DNA of 34,373 nucleotides from Candidatus Omnitrophota bacterium (GTDB lineage Bacteria > Hinthialibacterota > Hinthialibacteria > Hinthialibacterales > Hinthialibacteraceae). The notes below the pieces were generated by a model that saw only the letters and a program-made list of their open reading frames with translations, did no database searches and was not told where the DNA came from. Position 1 is the first letter of the stretch. Every line of letters begins with the position of its first letter. The position numbers were made by a program, and so were the translations under genes. Below are positions 9,001 through 15,953 of the stretch, one piece after another. The stretch spans positions 1 to 34,373 of the forward strand of contig QZKN01000182.1 in the NCBI GenBank assembly GCA_003598175.1. The letters are read 5' to 3'.

Positions 9001-12000
9001 ATGAACTATTCGGCTATTTCTCCGGAATATGCGAGTTATCGCCGGATGGAAAATCCGTTTTGGCGGCGCATCCTTCCAGCGGATTATCTTTATGGGACAT
9101 TATCGGTGGAAGTTTGATTCGGACATTTTCGGACGATTCCGCTCCTGCCGAGGAAATCAGCGTCATTGAATTTTCACGAGATGGGAAGACGATCCTGTCC
9201 GCAGGGAAAACCGGAGTCGCCGTATGGGATCGAGAAAGCGGGGACTTAAAACAGGTGCTCGCATGGGACGAACCGGTTCCTTCCGGAACGTATCCCATCG
9301 CCGCCGCATTCTCACACGATGGTTCAAAGGCGCTGGTCGGAACGTCGGCTGGGACGGTGTTCTTGTGGGATATCGTTTCAGAGGAAAGAATTCAAATTTT
9401 TTCGACAAATGAGACTGAAATTCAGGCTGTAACATTTTCTCCAGACGGTAGCGAAGTGCTCGTAGAAGGAAGACATCCCTATGATTATGTTAACAGTGAA
9501 GATGGATATTATTGGGGATATGTGTGGAATATCGGTGATAACGAACCATTTCTCGATTTAGGTACGTATCCCTATGCGGTGAAATCAATTTTTTCACCTC
9601 ACGGATTATTGGTTTTGTGTGGAGATCCCTGGCTGGGATACCAATTGTATCCTTACAGTCAAATGAATCTGCATATCACCTCCACTCCGGCAATCGCTTA
9701 TAAAGGCAAAGAGGTTACTTTTAATCTGCGATATCAAAATGTGGGTGAGAACCAAGTTGAGAACGTGGTCGTGGAGTGCCAGGTCCCGAATGGACTGCAA
9801 GTACAAGCGAACAACATCACACACGGCGGCAAATATGATATTGACACCCGGACCATTGTTTGGGATATTGGGCAAGTGAATACTTCGACAGAAACGTCAC
9901 AACTGAGTTATAAAGCGGTAGTAACGGCAACCAACACGGAAGATCTGATGGTAACCACGAATGCTCGGATTTATTCTCGCACGGAATCCGGGATCACATT
10001 CGCCGTTGCTTCCACCTTGCTTCGGAATCCAACCGTTGAAAGCGTAACACCCGCCAAAGCAGGGAACACGCAAATCCTGTCGGTTGAGATGAAAGGAAAA
10101 AACCTGACAAACGATTTGTTGATAAAATTGGTAAAAGACGGTGAAAATGACATCGTTGGCATTCCCGTTGGCGTTTCTACCGATGGAACGAGTCTCACCG
10201 TTCAACTCAATTTGATCAATCAATCTCCGGGAGTATGGAATTTAGCCGTTGTCAGTTCTGCGGGGGACGTAATTTATGGTCCGGTTCCGTTTCAAATCGA
10301 AGCGGCGGGGGAAGCCAAAGTGTGGGTTGAAATCGTGGGAAGCGCTTCGATTCGCATCGGACGAGAAGAGACGTTTATCGTACGCTACGGCAATGCAGGA
10401 AACATTACGGCGCCCATATCCAACATCTTTATCTCCATCCCTCATTCCGTGGAATATAAAACAAACCTGCCGGTCAATCCCTGGATCGATTACAATACTT
10501 CCATGACCTCGGAAGGCGATAAGATTTTAAATTTCGAGGTTGTGAATATCCCTCCTTATTCCACTCGCAGCTTTCTGCTGACAATTCGACCGACAACTCA
10601 AATGACAGGATTAAAAATACGAGCTGCCATTATCGGTGATTTGCAACTTGCTTCGCTCATGCAGGCTGTTGGTGAAAGTGAAGCGGGAAAAATGATTCGT
10701 ATTGATCATGTGCTGGTGGATAGTGGAGATAATTCATCCCGTATCACTTCCATTGTGGTTCGTTTCCCTGCATCTCGAGTTGCACTTGATGGAGGACACA
10801 TCGGATTTAAATCGCCGGATGGAAAAAACATTAATTTGTCAGGTGTAGAAGGGAGTGATACGGTCGTGATCAAAGAAACCAGTCAAGTATGGTGGCAAAT
10901 TGAGATTCCCATTCCGAACATTTCCGACCAACAGGCACAAAAGTTGTATGAGTGGGCAAAACAACAGGTCGGAAAAGAATTGCTCTATAATAACGGTTCA
11001 TCCCAAAAGGATATCGAAAGAGGAAAAGGATCCTGCGATGGATTTGTGGAAAAAGGATTGGAAACGGTCGGATATAACAATGGCAAGGGGATGGTTTCCA
11101 ATTTTATCGAATCGAATGTTGGATTAACGATTGCCCGTATCTATGAAAACGTGCGCAAACAAAATCCGAATTTACCGCCGTTTCCTGAACATATCGTTGA
11201 AGAAAATTTAATGGCGCTAAGTTTAACGGCTTATTTGAATGATGTATGGGCACTGGAAAAATTTCTTTCTGTGGTCACTTCATATGATCCCAATATCAAA
11301 GTCGGTCCGTTGGGATATGATCCGGATGCAAACAATCCCAAGCATTTTATTGGTGATTCTCATCCCATCGGCTATCGAATTGGTTTCGAAAATCTCGAGA
11401 CAGCCACGGCGGCGGCGCAGGAAGTGCTGATCGTGGATCACCTGGATACTCAATTTGATTTTACCTCGTTCTCTTTCGGCACGGTGAAGCTGGGAAGTCA
11501 ATCAGTTGAAGTCACCGCTGACAGTCGGAGTTTGAATCTGTCAATCGATTTGCGACCGAATTTCAATACCATTGTAAAGATCACCGGAACTTATGATGCC
11601 AATACCGGCGAAGCCCGTTGGCTGTTCCAAGGTTTGGATCCAATAACTCATCAGTTATCGGATTTTCTGCCGCCCAACACACAAGAAAACTCCCCGCAAG
11701 GTGAAGGATGGGTGTCTTTTCAAGTCAAACCGATATCCGATCGATCAACGGGAACGGTAGTAAAAAATCAGGCGATGATTGATTTTGAGGTGGGTATTCC
11801 TCCCAATCCGATGGATACTCCTGAAGTGTTTCATACCCTGGACACGTCAGCGCCGAATGCTGCCGTCAATCCGTTGCCGGAAATATCCGAAGCCTTGTCT
11901 TTCCGCGTGGAATGGAGCGGACAGGATGATGCAGGCGGTTCGGGGATTCGCGATTACACCATTTATGTTTCCGATATGGGACAGCCCTTCGTTCCCTGGC

Positions 12001-12362
12001 AAGTGCATATTCCCGATACATCCGCCCCGTTTGAAGGAGTGAATGGCCATACCTATGCCTTCAATTGCATTGCAACCGACAATGTGGGAAATGAGACGCA
12101 TCGAACCTATCAATCTCAGGCGGAAACCACCATTCAAGTAAAAACCGCCACTCCAAACCATAATCAGATTCTTGAGGAATGTGATTTTAATGGAAATCAG
12201 GAGATGGATGGAAAAGATCTGTTTTGGTTACAAAGTATGTGGTACAAAACCGTACCGTCCCCAAACGATAATATACATTCAGGAGACGCCAATCGGGATG
12301 GGCAGGTGAATTATTCTGATTTGCTGCTGTTGAAATCCATCTGGAAGGCGAAAGAAAATTGA
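6096..12362 (+). CDS. Giant secreted WD40-repeat protein with C-terminal dockerin-like module
   Basis: A 2088-residue secreted protein. Residues 1-35 form a Sec signal peptide (basic KNKKNR, then a hydrophobic core). Residues ~40-1185 hold about 24 WD40-like blades, each with an FSPDG-type turn and a WD-type end (VRIWDLTTG, ISLWDARNG, VFLWDIVSE). Around residue 252 a loop carries an EFP/DFP-rich insert. Next come a DUF11-like beta-sandwich (~1190-1300), an IPT-like region (~1305-1400), a second DUF11-like region (~1410-1510), and a patch around Y1617-C1647 recalling NlpC/P60 (GSCDGFVEKG). Then follows a module with DPNIKVGPLG, IGFENLETATAA and WSGQDDAGGSGI, which I know from giant secreted proteins of environmental bacteria. 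The C-terminus has two calcium-loop/helix units (DFNGNQEMDGKD, DANRDGQVNYSD), as in type I dockerins. It probably acts at the cell surface. GGGGA precedes the ATG; a second ATG follows at once. Confidence 0.9.
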   Translation: MMIHSFLFKNKKNRCLQYSLFLCAFIGVGSSTFAVDIPLYGPYGEVLLGLGGCLDLGYQGNTLVTVGMGGIFVWDMAKGLVTGHYPPPENEIPWVVYLFPDAKRILTDCDEHKVRIWDLTTGTNQLVPEMAGQMLGGFSSKGNWFLTFTEDHYNESLGKWLFDLSIWDAKTLGLVNKFSLTLPIFFGQTTLFDDISFSPDEQWLLFLTIEGYRIKNIVTGEERTGFGLEEPVDFAQFSPDGKKLMTVCFDEIPSEEEFPTNEEFPQEGDFPPDSTCFRIWDWNERNEICSFVLEKHAYSAYWFPDGSKILVLPYDVGISLWDARNGEMLYLVDDEDTSAALQEIFLMKISPDGSYFISCTVSGLLTKWDAMTGAVVQTTSIELEYPWPYVLSNQDHLLFWLDPRGIIHCWNTQQWIQVQQYVGHTGIMYVEQYLNAIGPYLIMSNPVYKPSLRTNLIFWDMDQFVTTNNYVLMGDEYSNFSFSNNAQYCLATAWDRLLFWNLNDLKGGMETEIPESTFVAYPKIPLTGSAGETIVGLGSSFEAIFMKDEKNIVTWNNTGVLDWNMETNQIEGWLQSPGDTRGVWFSPDESKLVIDTYENQIELFHFPTYKTYLWDWEKKTFLAERRDVTADYSDVVETVQFSSDSRWLLVFFYYSFTELLDANTGEVILEFPYPFDYDHVFFPKNSDHLFYRKQDYYNRLETIHVYDPVQKKEIFTLQRTYSYSFPLVSQDGRYLISQGEDSIYKVYDVNIGQEIVNLGRVEDVTFSPNDNYVMLNIGPWRDGEIWDTRTWEKIDEISGFVVYDARFSPDGEKLLIEEWYDVVLWDLEKRIVIHRFEGDLSNVSSSFSTDGRIIITDDYLDNGWEYLFWDVTSGEMIGKIPYYQQRYPDAIKSLELSPTGRFALIRFYNGYIELWEIRTQKKVESFDLSTNKAREISFDPQETYICIEYEYNHKEIWQVATETRIRNFDELFGYFSGICELSPDGKSVLAAHPSSGLSLWDIIGGSLIRTFSDDSAPAEEISVIEFSRDGKTILSAGKTGVAVWDRESGDLKQVLAWDEPVPSGTYPIAAAFSHDGSKALVGTSAGTVFLWDIVSEERIQIFSTNETEIQAVTFSPDGSEVLVEGRHPYDYVNSEDGYYWGYVWNIGDNEPFLDLGTYPYAVKSIFSPHGLLVLCGDPWLGYQLYPYSQMNLHITSTPAIAYKGKEVTFNLRYQNVGENQVENVVVECQVPNGLQVQANNITHGGKYDIDTRTIVWDIGQVNTSTETSQLSYKAVVTATNTEDLMVTTNARIYSRTESGITFAVASTLLRNPTVESVTPAKAGNTQILSVEMKGKNLTNDLLIKLVKDGENDIVGIPVGVSTDGTSLTVQLNLINQSPGVWNLAVVSSAGDVIYGPVPFQIEAAGEAKVWVEIVGSASIRIGREETFIVRYGNAGNITAPISNIFISIPHSVEYKTNLPVNPWIDYNTSMTSEGDKILNFEVVNIPPYSTRSFLLTIRPTTQMTGLKIRAAIIGDLQLASLMQAVGESEAGKMIRIDHVLVDSGDNSSRITSIVVRFPASRVALDGGHIGFKSPDGKNINLSGVEGSDTVVIKETSQVWWQIEIPIPNISDQQAQKLYEWAKQQVGKELLYNNGSSQKDIERGKGSCDGFVEKGLETVGYNNGKGMVSNFIESNVGLTIARIYENVRKQNPNLPPFPEHIVEENLMALSLTAYLNDVWALEKFLSVVTSYDPNIKVGPLGYDPDANNPKHFIGDSHPIGYRIGFENLETATAAAQEVLIVDHLDTQFDFTSFSFGTVKLGSQSVEVTADSRSLNLSIDLRPNFNTIVKITGTYDANTGEARWLFQGLDPITHQLSDFLPPNTQENSPQGEGWVSFQVKPISDRSTGTVVKNQAMIDFEVGIPPNPMDTPEVFHTLDTSAPNAAVNPLPEISEALSFRVEWSGQDDAGGSGIRDYTIYVSDMGQPFVPWQVHIPDTSAPFEGVNGHTYAFNCIATDNVGNETHRTYQSQAETTIQVKTATPNHNQILEECDFNGNQEMDGKDLFWLQSMWYKTVPSPNDNIHSGDANRDGQVNYSDLLLLKSIWKAKEN

Positions 12363-12700
12363 TTCGCACGCTGATAAAAATCTCATGTGATGGAAAGAGT
12401 CGTGTGTTTACTTTTTTAGACTATCTTGAAATTCCTAATGCGTTCGATTATTACCAGATAACTTCCTACTTCCTACTCATGGTTCGGTATCGTGAATTCG
12501 GCTTTGTCGGGCTCTCTATTATACTGATGGTGAAATCTCTTCTACGCAATAATACCTCTGGCATACGGCGATGTTAACCCAACCACCCAGCAATCGAAGC
12601 TGGGCGGGTAGCGTACGGCGCGTTGAGAAAAGAAAACGCCATTGCGGGGATTGGGCGTTTGCGGCGTGGTTTGAAAAGCATTGTAGGAGTGTGATTCGGT
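12363..12700. other. Intergenic gap with one hairpin
   Basis: No convincing gene lies in these 338 bases. A hairpin cccagc/gctggg with a 7-base loop is centred at about 12594, flanked by further partly pairing GC bases (12584-12607). It has no following T-run, so it is not a clear terminator. A 72-codon frame from a TTG at 12359 overlaps the previous stop and resembles nothing known. Confidence 0.5.
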
Positions 12701-13477
12701 ATGAACGTGTATGGAATTCAATATGATATCGTTTGGGAAGACAAAACGGCCAATTTTGAGAAGATTCGTTCGCTATTAAAACCTGTGGAAATTGAACCAG
12801 GCAGTCTGATAGTATTGTCGGAAATGTTTGCGAGCGGCTTCAGCATGAACGTGGCCGAAATTTGCGAGGGAGAAACGCGGGAGAGCGCCGCTTTTTTGGC
12901 CGAACTGGCCAAAACGTATCGTTGCACGGTTGTCGGCGGATTGGTTATGCAAACGGCGGCGGCGCGAGGGCGGAATCAGGCGCTGGTTGTGGACCCCGAC
13001 GGACGGGAATGTGCGCGTTATTGCAAATTGCATCCGTTTACGTTTGGCGGGGAGGCGGAACAGTATGAGGCGGGAAATGAAATCGTCACCTTTCGATGGC
13101 ATGATTTCACCGTTGCGCCTTTTATTTGCTATGATCTGCGTTTTCCCGAGGTCTTTCGCTGCGCGGTACTAAAGGGAGTGGAACTCTACGTCGTCATCGC
13201 CTGTTGGCCGGATGCGCGGGAGGAGCATTGGATGACTTTATTGAAAGCGAGGGCGATTGAAAATCAGGCGTATGTGGTGGGAGTAAATCGCTGCGGGACG
13301 GATCCGAAGTTGGCGTATTCGGGACGAAGCATGATTTTTGATCCGCGCGGAAATCTCCTGGCGGATGGCGCAAACGAGGAAGAGATTATATGTGCGGAAT
13401 TGGATCGCGCGATGCTTTTGCAATATCGCTGCGAGTTTCCGGTTTTGAAAGATATGCGGGGAGAGATGCTTGAATAA
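12701..13477 (+). CDS. Nitrilase-superfamily omega-amidase-like hydrolase
   Basis: A 258-residue carbon-nitrogen hydrolase that hydrolyses an amide to a carboxylate and ammonia in the cytoplasm. The Glu-Lys-Cys catalytic triad is present: E41 (LSEMFASGFSM), K109 (YCKLHPF) and C143 (ICYDLRFPE). The EMFASGFSM and CYDLRFPE segments are characteristic of the YafV/omega-amidase (Nit2-like) branch, which removes ketoglutaramate and ketosuccinamate formed by transamination in methionine salvage. The length is normal for that branch. The ATG at 12701 follows an AGGAG site by 11 bases. The next gene converges on it with only 41 bases between, holding a hairpin. No methionine-salvage partner is adjacent, so the specific substrate is inferred from the family only. 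Confidence 0.9.
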   Translation: MNVYGIQYDIVWEDKTANFEKIRSLLKPVEIEPGSLIVLSEMFASGFSMNVAEICEGETRESAAFLAELAKTYRCTVVGGLVMQTAAARGRNQALVVDPDGRECARYCKLHPFTFGGEAEQYEAGNEIVTFRWHDFTVAPFICYDLRFPEVFRCAVLKGVELYVVIACWPDAREEHWMTLLKARAIENQAYVVGVNRCGTDPKLAYSGRSMIFDPRGNLLADGANEEEIICAELDRAMLLQYRCEFPVLKDMRGEMLE

Positions 13478-13480
13478 TGA

Positions 13481-13500
13481 CGCAGACGGGAATGCCTGCG
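13481..13500. terminator. Candidate shared terminator hairpin between convergent genes
   Basis: gcagac (13482-13487) and gcctgc (13494-13499) can pair with one mismatch around gggaat. It sits three bases after the nitrilase stop and 19 bases beyond the end of the pilin-like gene. The sequence is a degenerate relative of the gcaggc-ggggac-gcctgc hairpin at 14436-14453. There is no strong T-run. Confidence 0.4.
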
Positions 13501-13518
13501 TAATCCGGAATCAACCGG

Positions 13519-14160
13519 TTAAAACTGGGAACTCCAACCGGTGTGGTAAAATTGTTTGAAGTATTCCGTGCCGCTGCCATTGCGGAATTCCCAACAATAC
13601 CAAATATCGCCATTGCTGACGACGCCGTTGGTGGGATGGTAGGTCACCGCGCCCACGCTGCGGTGCCAGTCGCCGCTGTCTCCGTCCGGTCCGACGGCCG
13701 CGAGCAACGCCCAACCGCCGTCCTTATTGGAACATCCGTAATCTTCATACGAATAGAAAAGTCCGTTGGCGAAGGGATCGATGGGAATGGAGGAGAGATA
13801 GGAAACCGGCGTGGTCAGGGGTTTATAAATTTGTCCACTAAAGCGAAGGTCGGCGCTCTGGCCGGCGACCATCGCGATATTGGCGTTGAACGCTGTTTTC
13901 CCGAAATAAGGGCCGTCCTGGCAGCACTGGGGGGTGCCGTCGCAGTCGTTGCCGTCGATCAACCAAAGATTGCGGTCGATGTGCATCATCTCGGTGGCGT
14001 TGGTAATGATGCGGATATCGGCCATGGTGCGGGCAATGTGGGCGCGAATCCGCGCATTCAAAAAGTTGGGAACCGCGATGGCCGCGAGGATACCGATGAT
14101 GGCCACAACAATAAGCAATTCGATAAGGGTGAACCCTTTTCGGTGATTCATTTCAAACAT
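13519..14160 (-). CDS. Type IV pilin / type II secretion pseudopilin-like protein
   Basis: A 213-residue protein with a textbook class III (prepilin) signal: a short basic leader ending RKG, then FTLIELLIVVAIIGILAA. Cleavage is expected after G9, leaving F10 as the mature N-terminus and the conserved Glu (E14) as residue 5. After the hydrophobic helix come a helix (ARTMADIRIITNA) and a C-terminal beta domain with SSIPIDPF, cysteine-rich DGNDCDGTPQCC and YCWEFRNGSG. That layout suits a GspG-like major pseudopilin or pilin of uncultured phyla, in which many copies are scattered through the genome. The start at 14160 has a good AAAGGA site seven bases upstream; a longer frame from 14241 lacks a pilin leader logic. 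It is an orphan here: no prepilin peptidase, ATPase or secretin is nearby. Confidence 0.9.
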   Translation of the reverse strand: MFEMNHRKGFTLIELLIVVAIIGILAAIAVPNFLNARIRAHIARTMADIRIITNATEMMHIDRNLWLIDGNDCDGTPQCCQDGPYFGKTAFNANIAMVAGQSADLRFSGQIYKPLTTPVSYLSSIPIDPFANGLFYSYEDYGCSNKDGGWALLAAVGPDGDSGDWHRSVGAVTYHPTNGVVSNGDIWYCWEFRNGSGTEYFKQFYHTGWSSQF

Positions 14161-14401
14161 GTTCGATTCCTTTCGCCCCAATTGAGCATTGCATTGTATA
14201 TATGATCTATTGTATCGCTTTTCCTTTTGCCTGCCATGCATAATCGACGGTCAGGAAACATTTTGTTGAGCACTATTATTTCCTGATCCATAATTGTAGT
14301 GCACCTGTTCGGATTGATCCTGTCCTACATTGACTTCTCCTTTGAATCGACCGGATCGAATGATTACATCGAAGAAGGAAAAAGGAACCTCATTCCTGCG
14401 T

Positions 14402-14455
14402 GGGTAAAGCAAGCGTCCTCGCTTGCCGGAACAACGCAGGCGGGGACGCCTGCTC
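14402..14455. repeat. Double-hairpin repeat, copy 2 (inverted)
   Basis: This is the reverse complement of the element at 125-177. Stems are gcaagc/gcttgc (14409-14414, 14421-14426; loop gtcctc) and gcaggc/gcctgc (14436-14441, 14448-14453; loop ggggac). Both stems are perfect. Compared with copy 1, only the linker differs, by one substitution and one inserted base. Confidence 0.8.
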
Positions 14456-14509
14456 CACCTATGTTGATTAATACATAAATCGTAATGATCGATTGGACAT
14501 GACGATAGA

Positions 14510-14565
14510 TGAAAAGGGTCCTCGTAAGGGCGGTTCGCGAACCGCCCTTACGAGGACCCTTTTCA
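14510..14565. terminator. Perfect 56-bp palindrome, likely terminator or REP-like element
   Basis: Bases 14510-14537 are exactly complementary to 14538-14565 with no loop; the centre is ttcgcgaa. It begins 14 bases after the stop of the minus-strand oxidoreductase gene, and the outer arm on that strand ends in CTTTTCA, so it could work as a strong terminator. The inner part (agggcggttcgcgaaccgccct) is of a kind I have met in intergenic repeats of several uncultured phyla. Perfect pairing over 28 bp is unusual for a simple terminator. Confidence 0.6.
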
Positions 14566-14579
14566 AATAAAATCGACAA

Positions 14580-15863
14580 TTACAAGCACCACGGCGCTCG
14601 AGGTTCTCGGGCAAGGTATTGACTGGCTTCCGGATCATTAAGGATAGTTTCAGTTTTTGCGTCCCACGTGATTTTTCGACCGGTGCGATAAGAGATATTT
14701 GCCAGAAACGTCGATACGCTGGAGCGGTGCCCGGTTTCCACGTCGGAATTGGGACGTTGGCGGGTTTTTACACATTCGAGGAAATTGCGGATGTGCGGCG
14801 CATCTCGGTTTTTCCCTTCGACGCTCAGCGACGGCGCGTCTTCTCCTTCTCCACGCAATTCAAGACGGAAACGATCGACGTAGAGCGCCGCATCCGCGCC
14901 GTAGAATTCGATTCCGTGACCGTATTTTCCATACGAATCGATGGTTTTTGCGATGGAACTCCAATGATGCAGGTGGTAGGTCATCAGGAAATCGGGACAT
15001 ACGAATATGGCGGCGAAGGTATCCGGCGTCTCACGGTTGTCTTGCAGGTAATATTTGCCGCCGCCGGCGGAAACCGTAAGAGGACCTTGCAAATCCATCG
15101 CCCAATAGGCGATATCCAGCAGATGGACGCCCCACGAGGTTACACAGCCCCCGGCGTAATCCCAAAAATACATGGCGCGAGCGTGAAAACGATTGGGATT
15201 GAAGGCTCGTTTGGGAGCGGGTCCGAGCCAGAAATCATAATCCGCCTCTTTCGGCGGATCGCAGTCAGATGGATTGCCAAAACCTTCGATCTGACTGTCA
15301 AAATGATTCCATGCCCGGATTTCACAGATTTTACCTAATGTTCCGGATTTGACGATGTCGACGGCCTGCTGCCAATGCGGTTCGCTGCGTTGTTGGGTTC
15401 CCATTTGCACGATGCGGCCGGTTTCACGGGCGGTTTTGACCATGACTTGCCCTTCCCGCGCGTTGTGGGAGAGCGGTTTTTCCACGTACACGTCTTTTCC
15501 CGCGCGGCAGGCGTAAATGGTGGGGATGGCGTGCCAATGGTCGGGCGTGCCGATCACGACGGCGTCGATATCCTTTTGTTCGAGCATGTGGCGGAAGTCG
15601 TGAAAACCTTTCGCATGGTTTTCCGTGCGTTCGATTGCGTGAGCGAGATGGGTTTCGTCCACGTCACAAACGGCAGCGACGGCCACATCTTCTTCGCGCA
15701 GAAAGTCGGATAAAAGCGTGGTTCCGCGGCGGCCGATGCCGATGACGCCGATCACGACGCGGTCGTTGGCGCCCATGACGGATTTTGCGGGAATGAATCC
15801 CGCCGCGGTAGCCGTGGCGGTTTGTGCTACGAATGATCTACGATTGATCTGTTGGATCGGCAT
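14580..15863 (-). CDS. Tat-exported Gfo/Idh/MocA oxidoreductase (EKP type)
   Basis: A 427-residue NAD(P)-dependent sugar oxidoreductase of the Gfo/Idh/MocA family. A Tat-type signal (NRRSFVAQ, residues 7-14, then an alanine-rich hydrophobic stretch) predicts export of the folded enzyme with its cofactor, as in glucose-fructose oxidoreductase. The Rossmann motif is IGVIGIGRRG (38-47) and the hallmark EKP is E128-K129-P130. TPDHWHAI and the helix GGCVTSWGVHLLDIAYWAMD are typical of the Planctomycete-style branch of this family. The start has an excellent AAGGAG site seven bases upstream. It lies 90 bases downstream of the sulfatase gene on the same strand, so the two may be co-transcribed. The 56-bp palindrome follows it. 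The sugar substrate is not predictable. Confidence 0.92.
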   Translation of the reverse strand: MPIQQINRRSFVAQTATATAAGFIPAKSVMGANDRVVIGVIGIGRRGTTLLSDFLREEDVAVAAVCDVDETHLAHAIERTENHAKGFHDFRHMLEQKDIDAVVIGTPDHWHAIPTIYACRAGKDVYVEKPLSHNAREGQVMVKTARETGRIVQMGTQQRSEPHWQQAVDIVKSGTLGKICEIRAWNHFDSQIEGFGNPSDCDPPKEADYDFWLGPAPKRAFNPNRFHARAMYFWDYAGGCVTSWGVHLLDIAYWAMDLQGPLTVSAGGGKYYLQDNRETPDTFAAIFVCPDFLMTYHLHHWSSIAKTIDSYGKYGHGIEFYGADAALYVDRFRLELRGEGEDAPSLSVEGKNRDAPHIRNFLECVKTRQRPNSDVETGHRSSVSTFLANISYRTGRKITWDAKTETILNDPEASQYLAREPRAPWCL

Positions 15864-15953
15864 GAGATTCTCCTTGCGGTGAGGTGTTCCCTTCGAGAAA
15901 ATAATTACTATTGTGATGATGGAGAGGGGAGACGGACGTGACTCCCGACTCTT

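Larger units (their letters stand above)
14161..14579. other. Structured 419-base intergenic region
   Basis: There is no gene here. The region holds the upstream side of the pilin-like gene (including cgatacaatag, a possible but unsupported -10 region), copy 2 of the double-hairpin repeat and a perfect 56-bp palindrome, the last two listed separately. A 71-codon minus-strand frame at 14364-14579 runs through the repeats and is judged spurious. Confidence 0.7.

Noticed and set aside
12359..12577. 72-codon frame overlapping the end of the WD40-dockerin gene
   Set aside because: TTG start inside the previous stop region, no ribosome site of its own, no recognisable motif.
13543..14205. 220-codon plus-strand frame opposite the pilin-like gene
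   Set aside because: The minus strand has an exact prepilin signal and a ribosome site; the plus frame has neither.
14364..14579. 71-codon minus-strand frame upstream of the pilin-like gene
   Set aside because: It runs through the double-hairpin repeat and the palindrome, so its protein is a translation of structural repeats.
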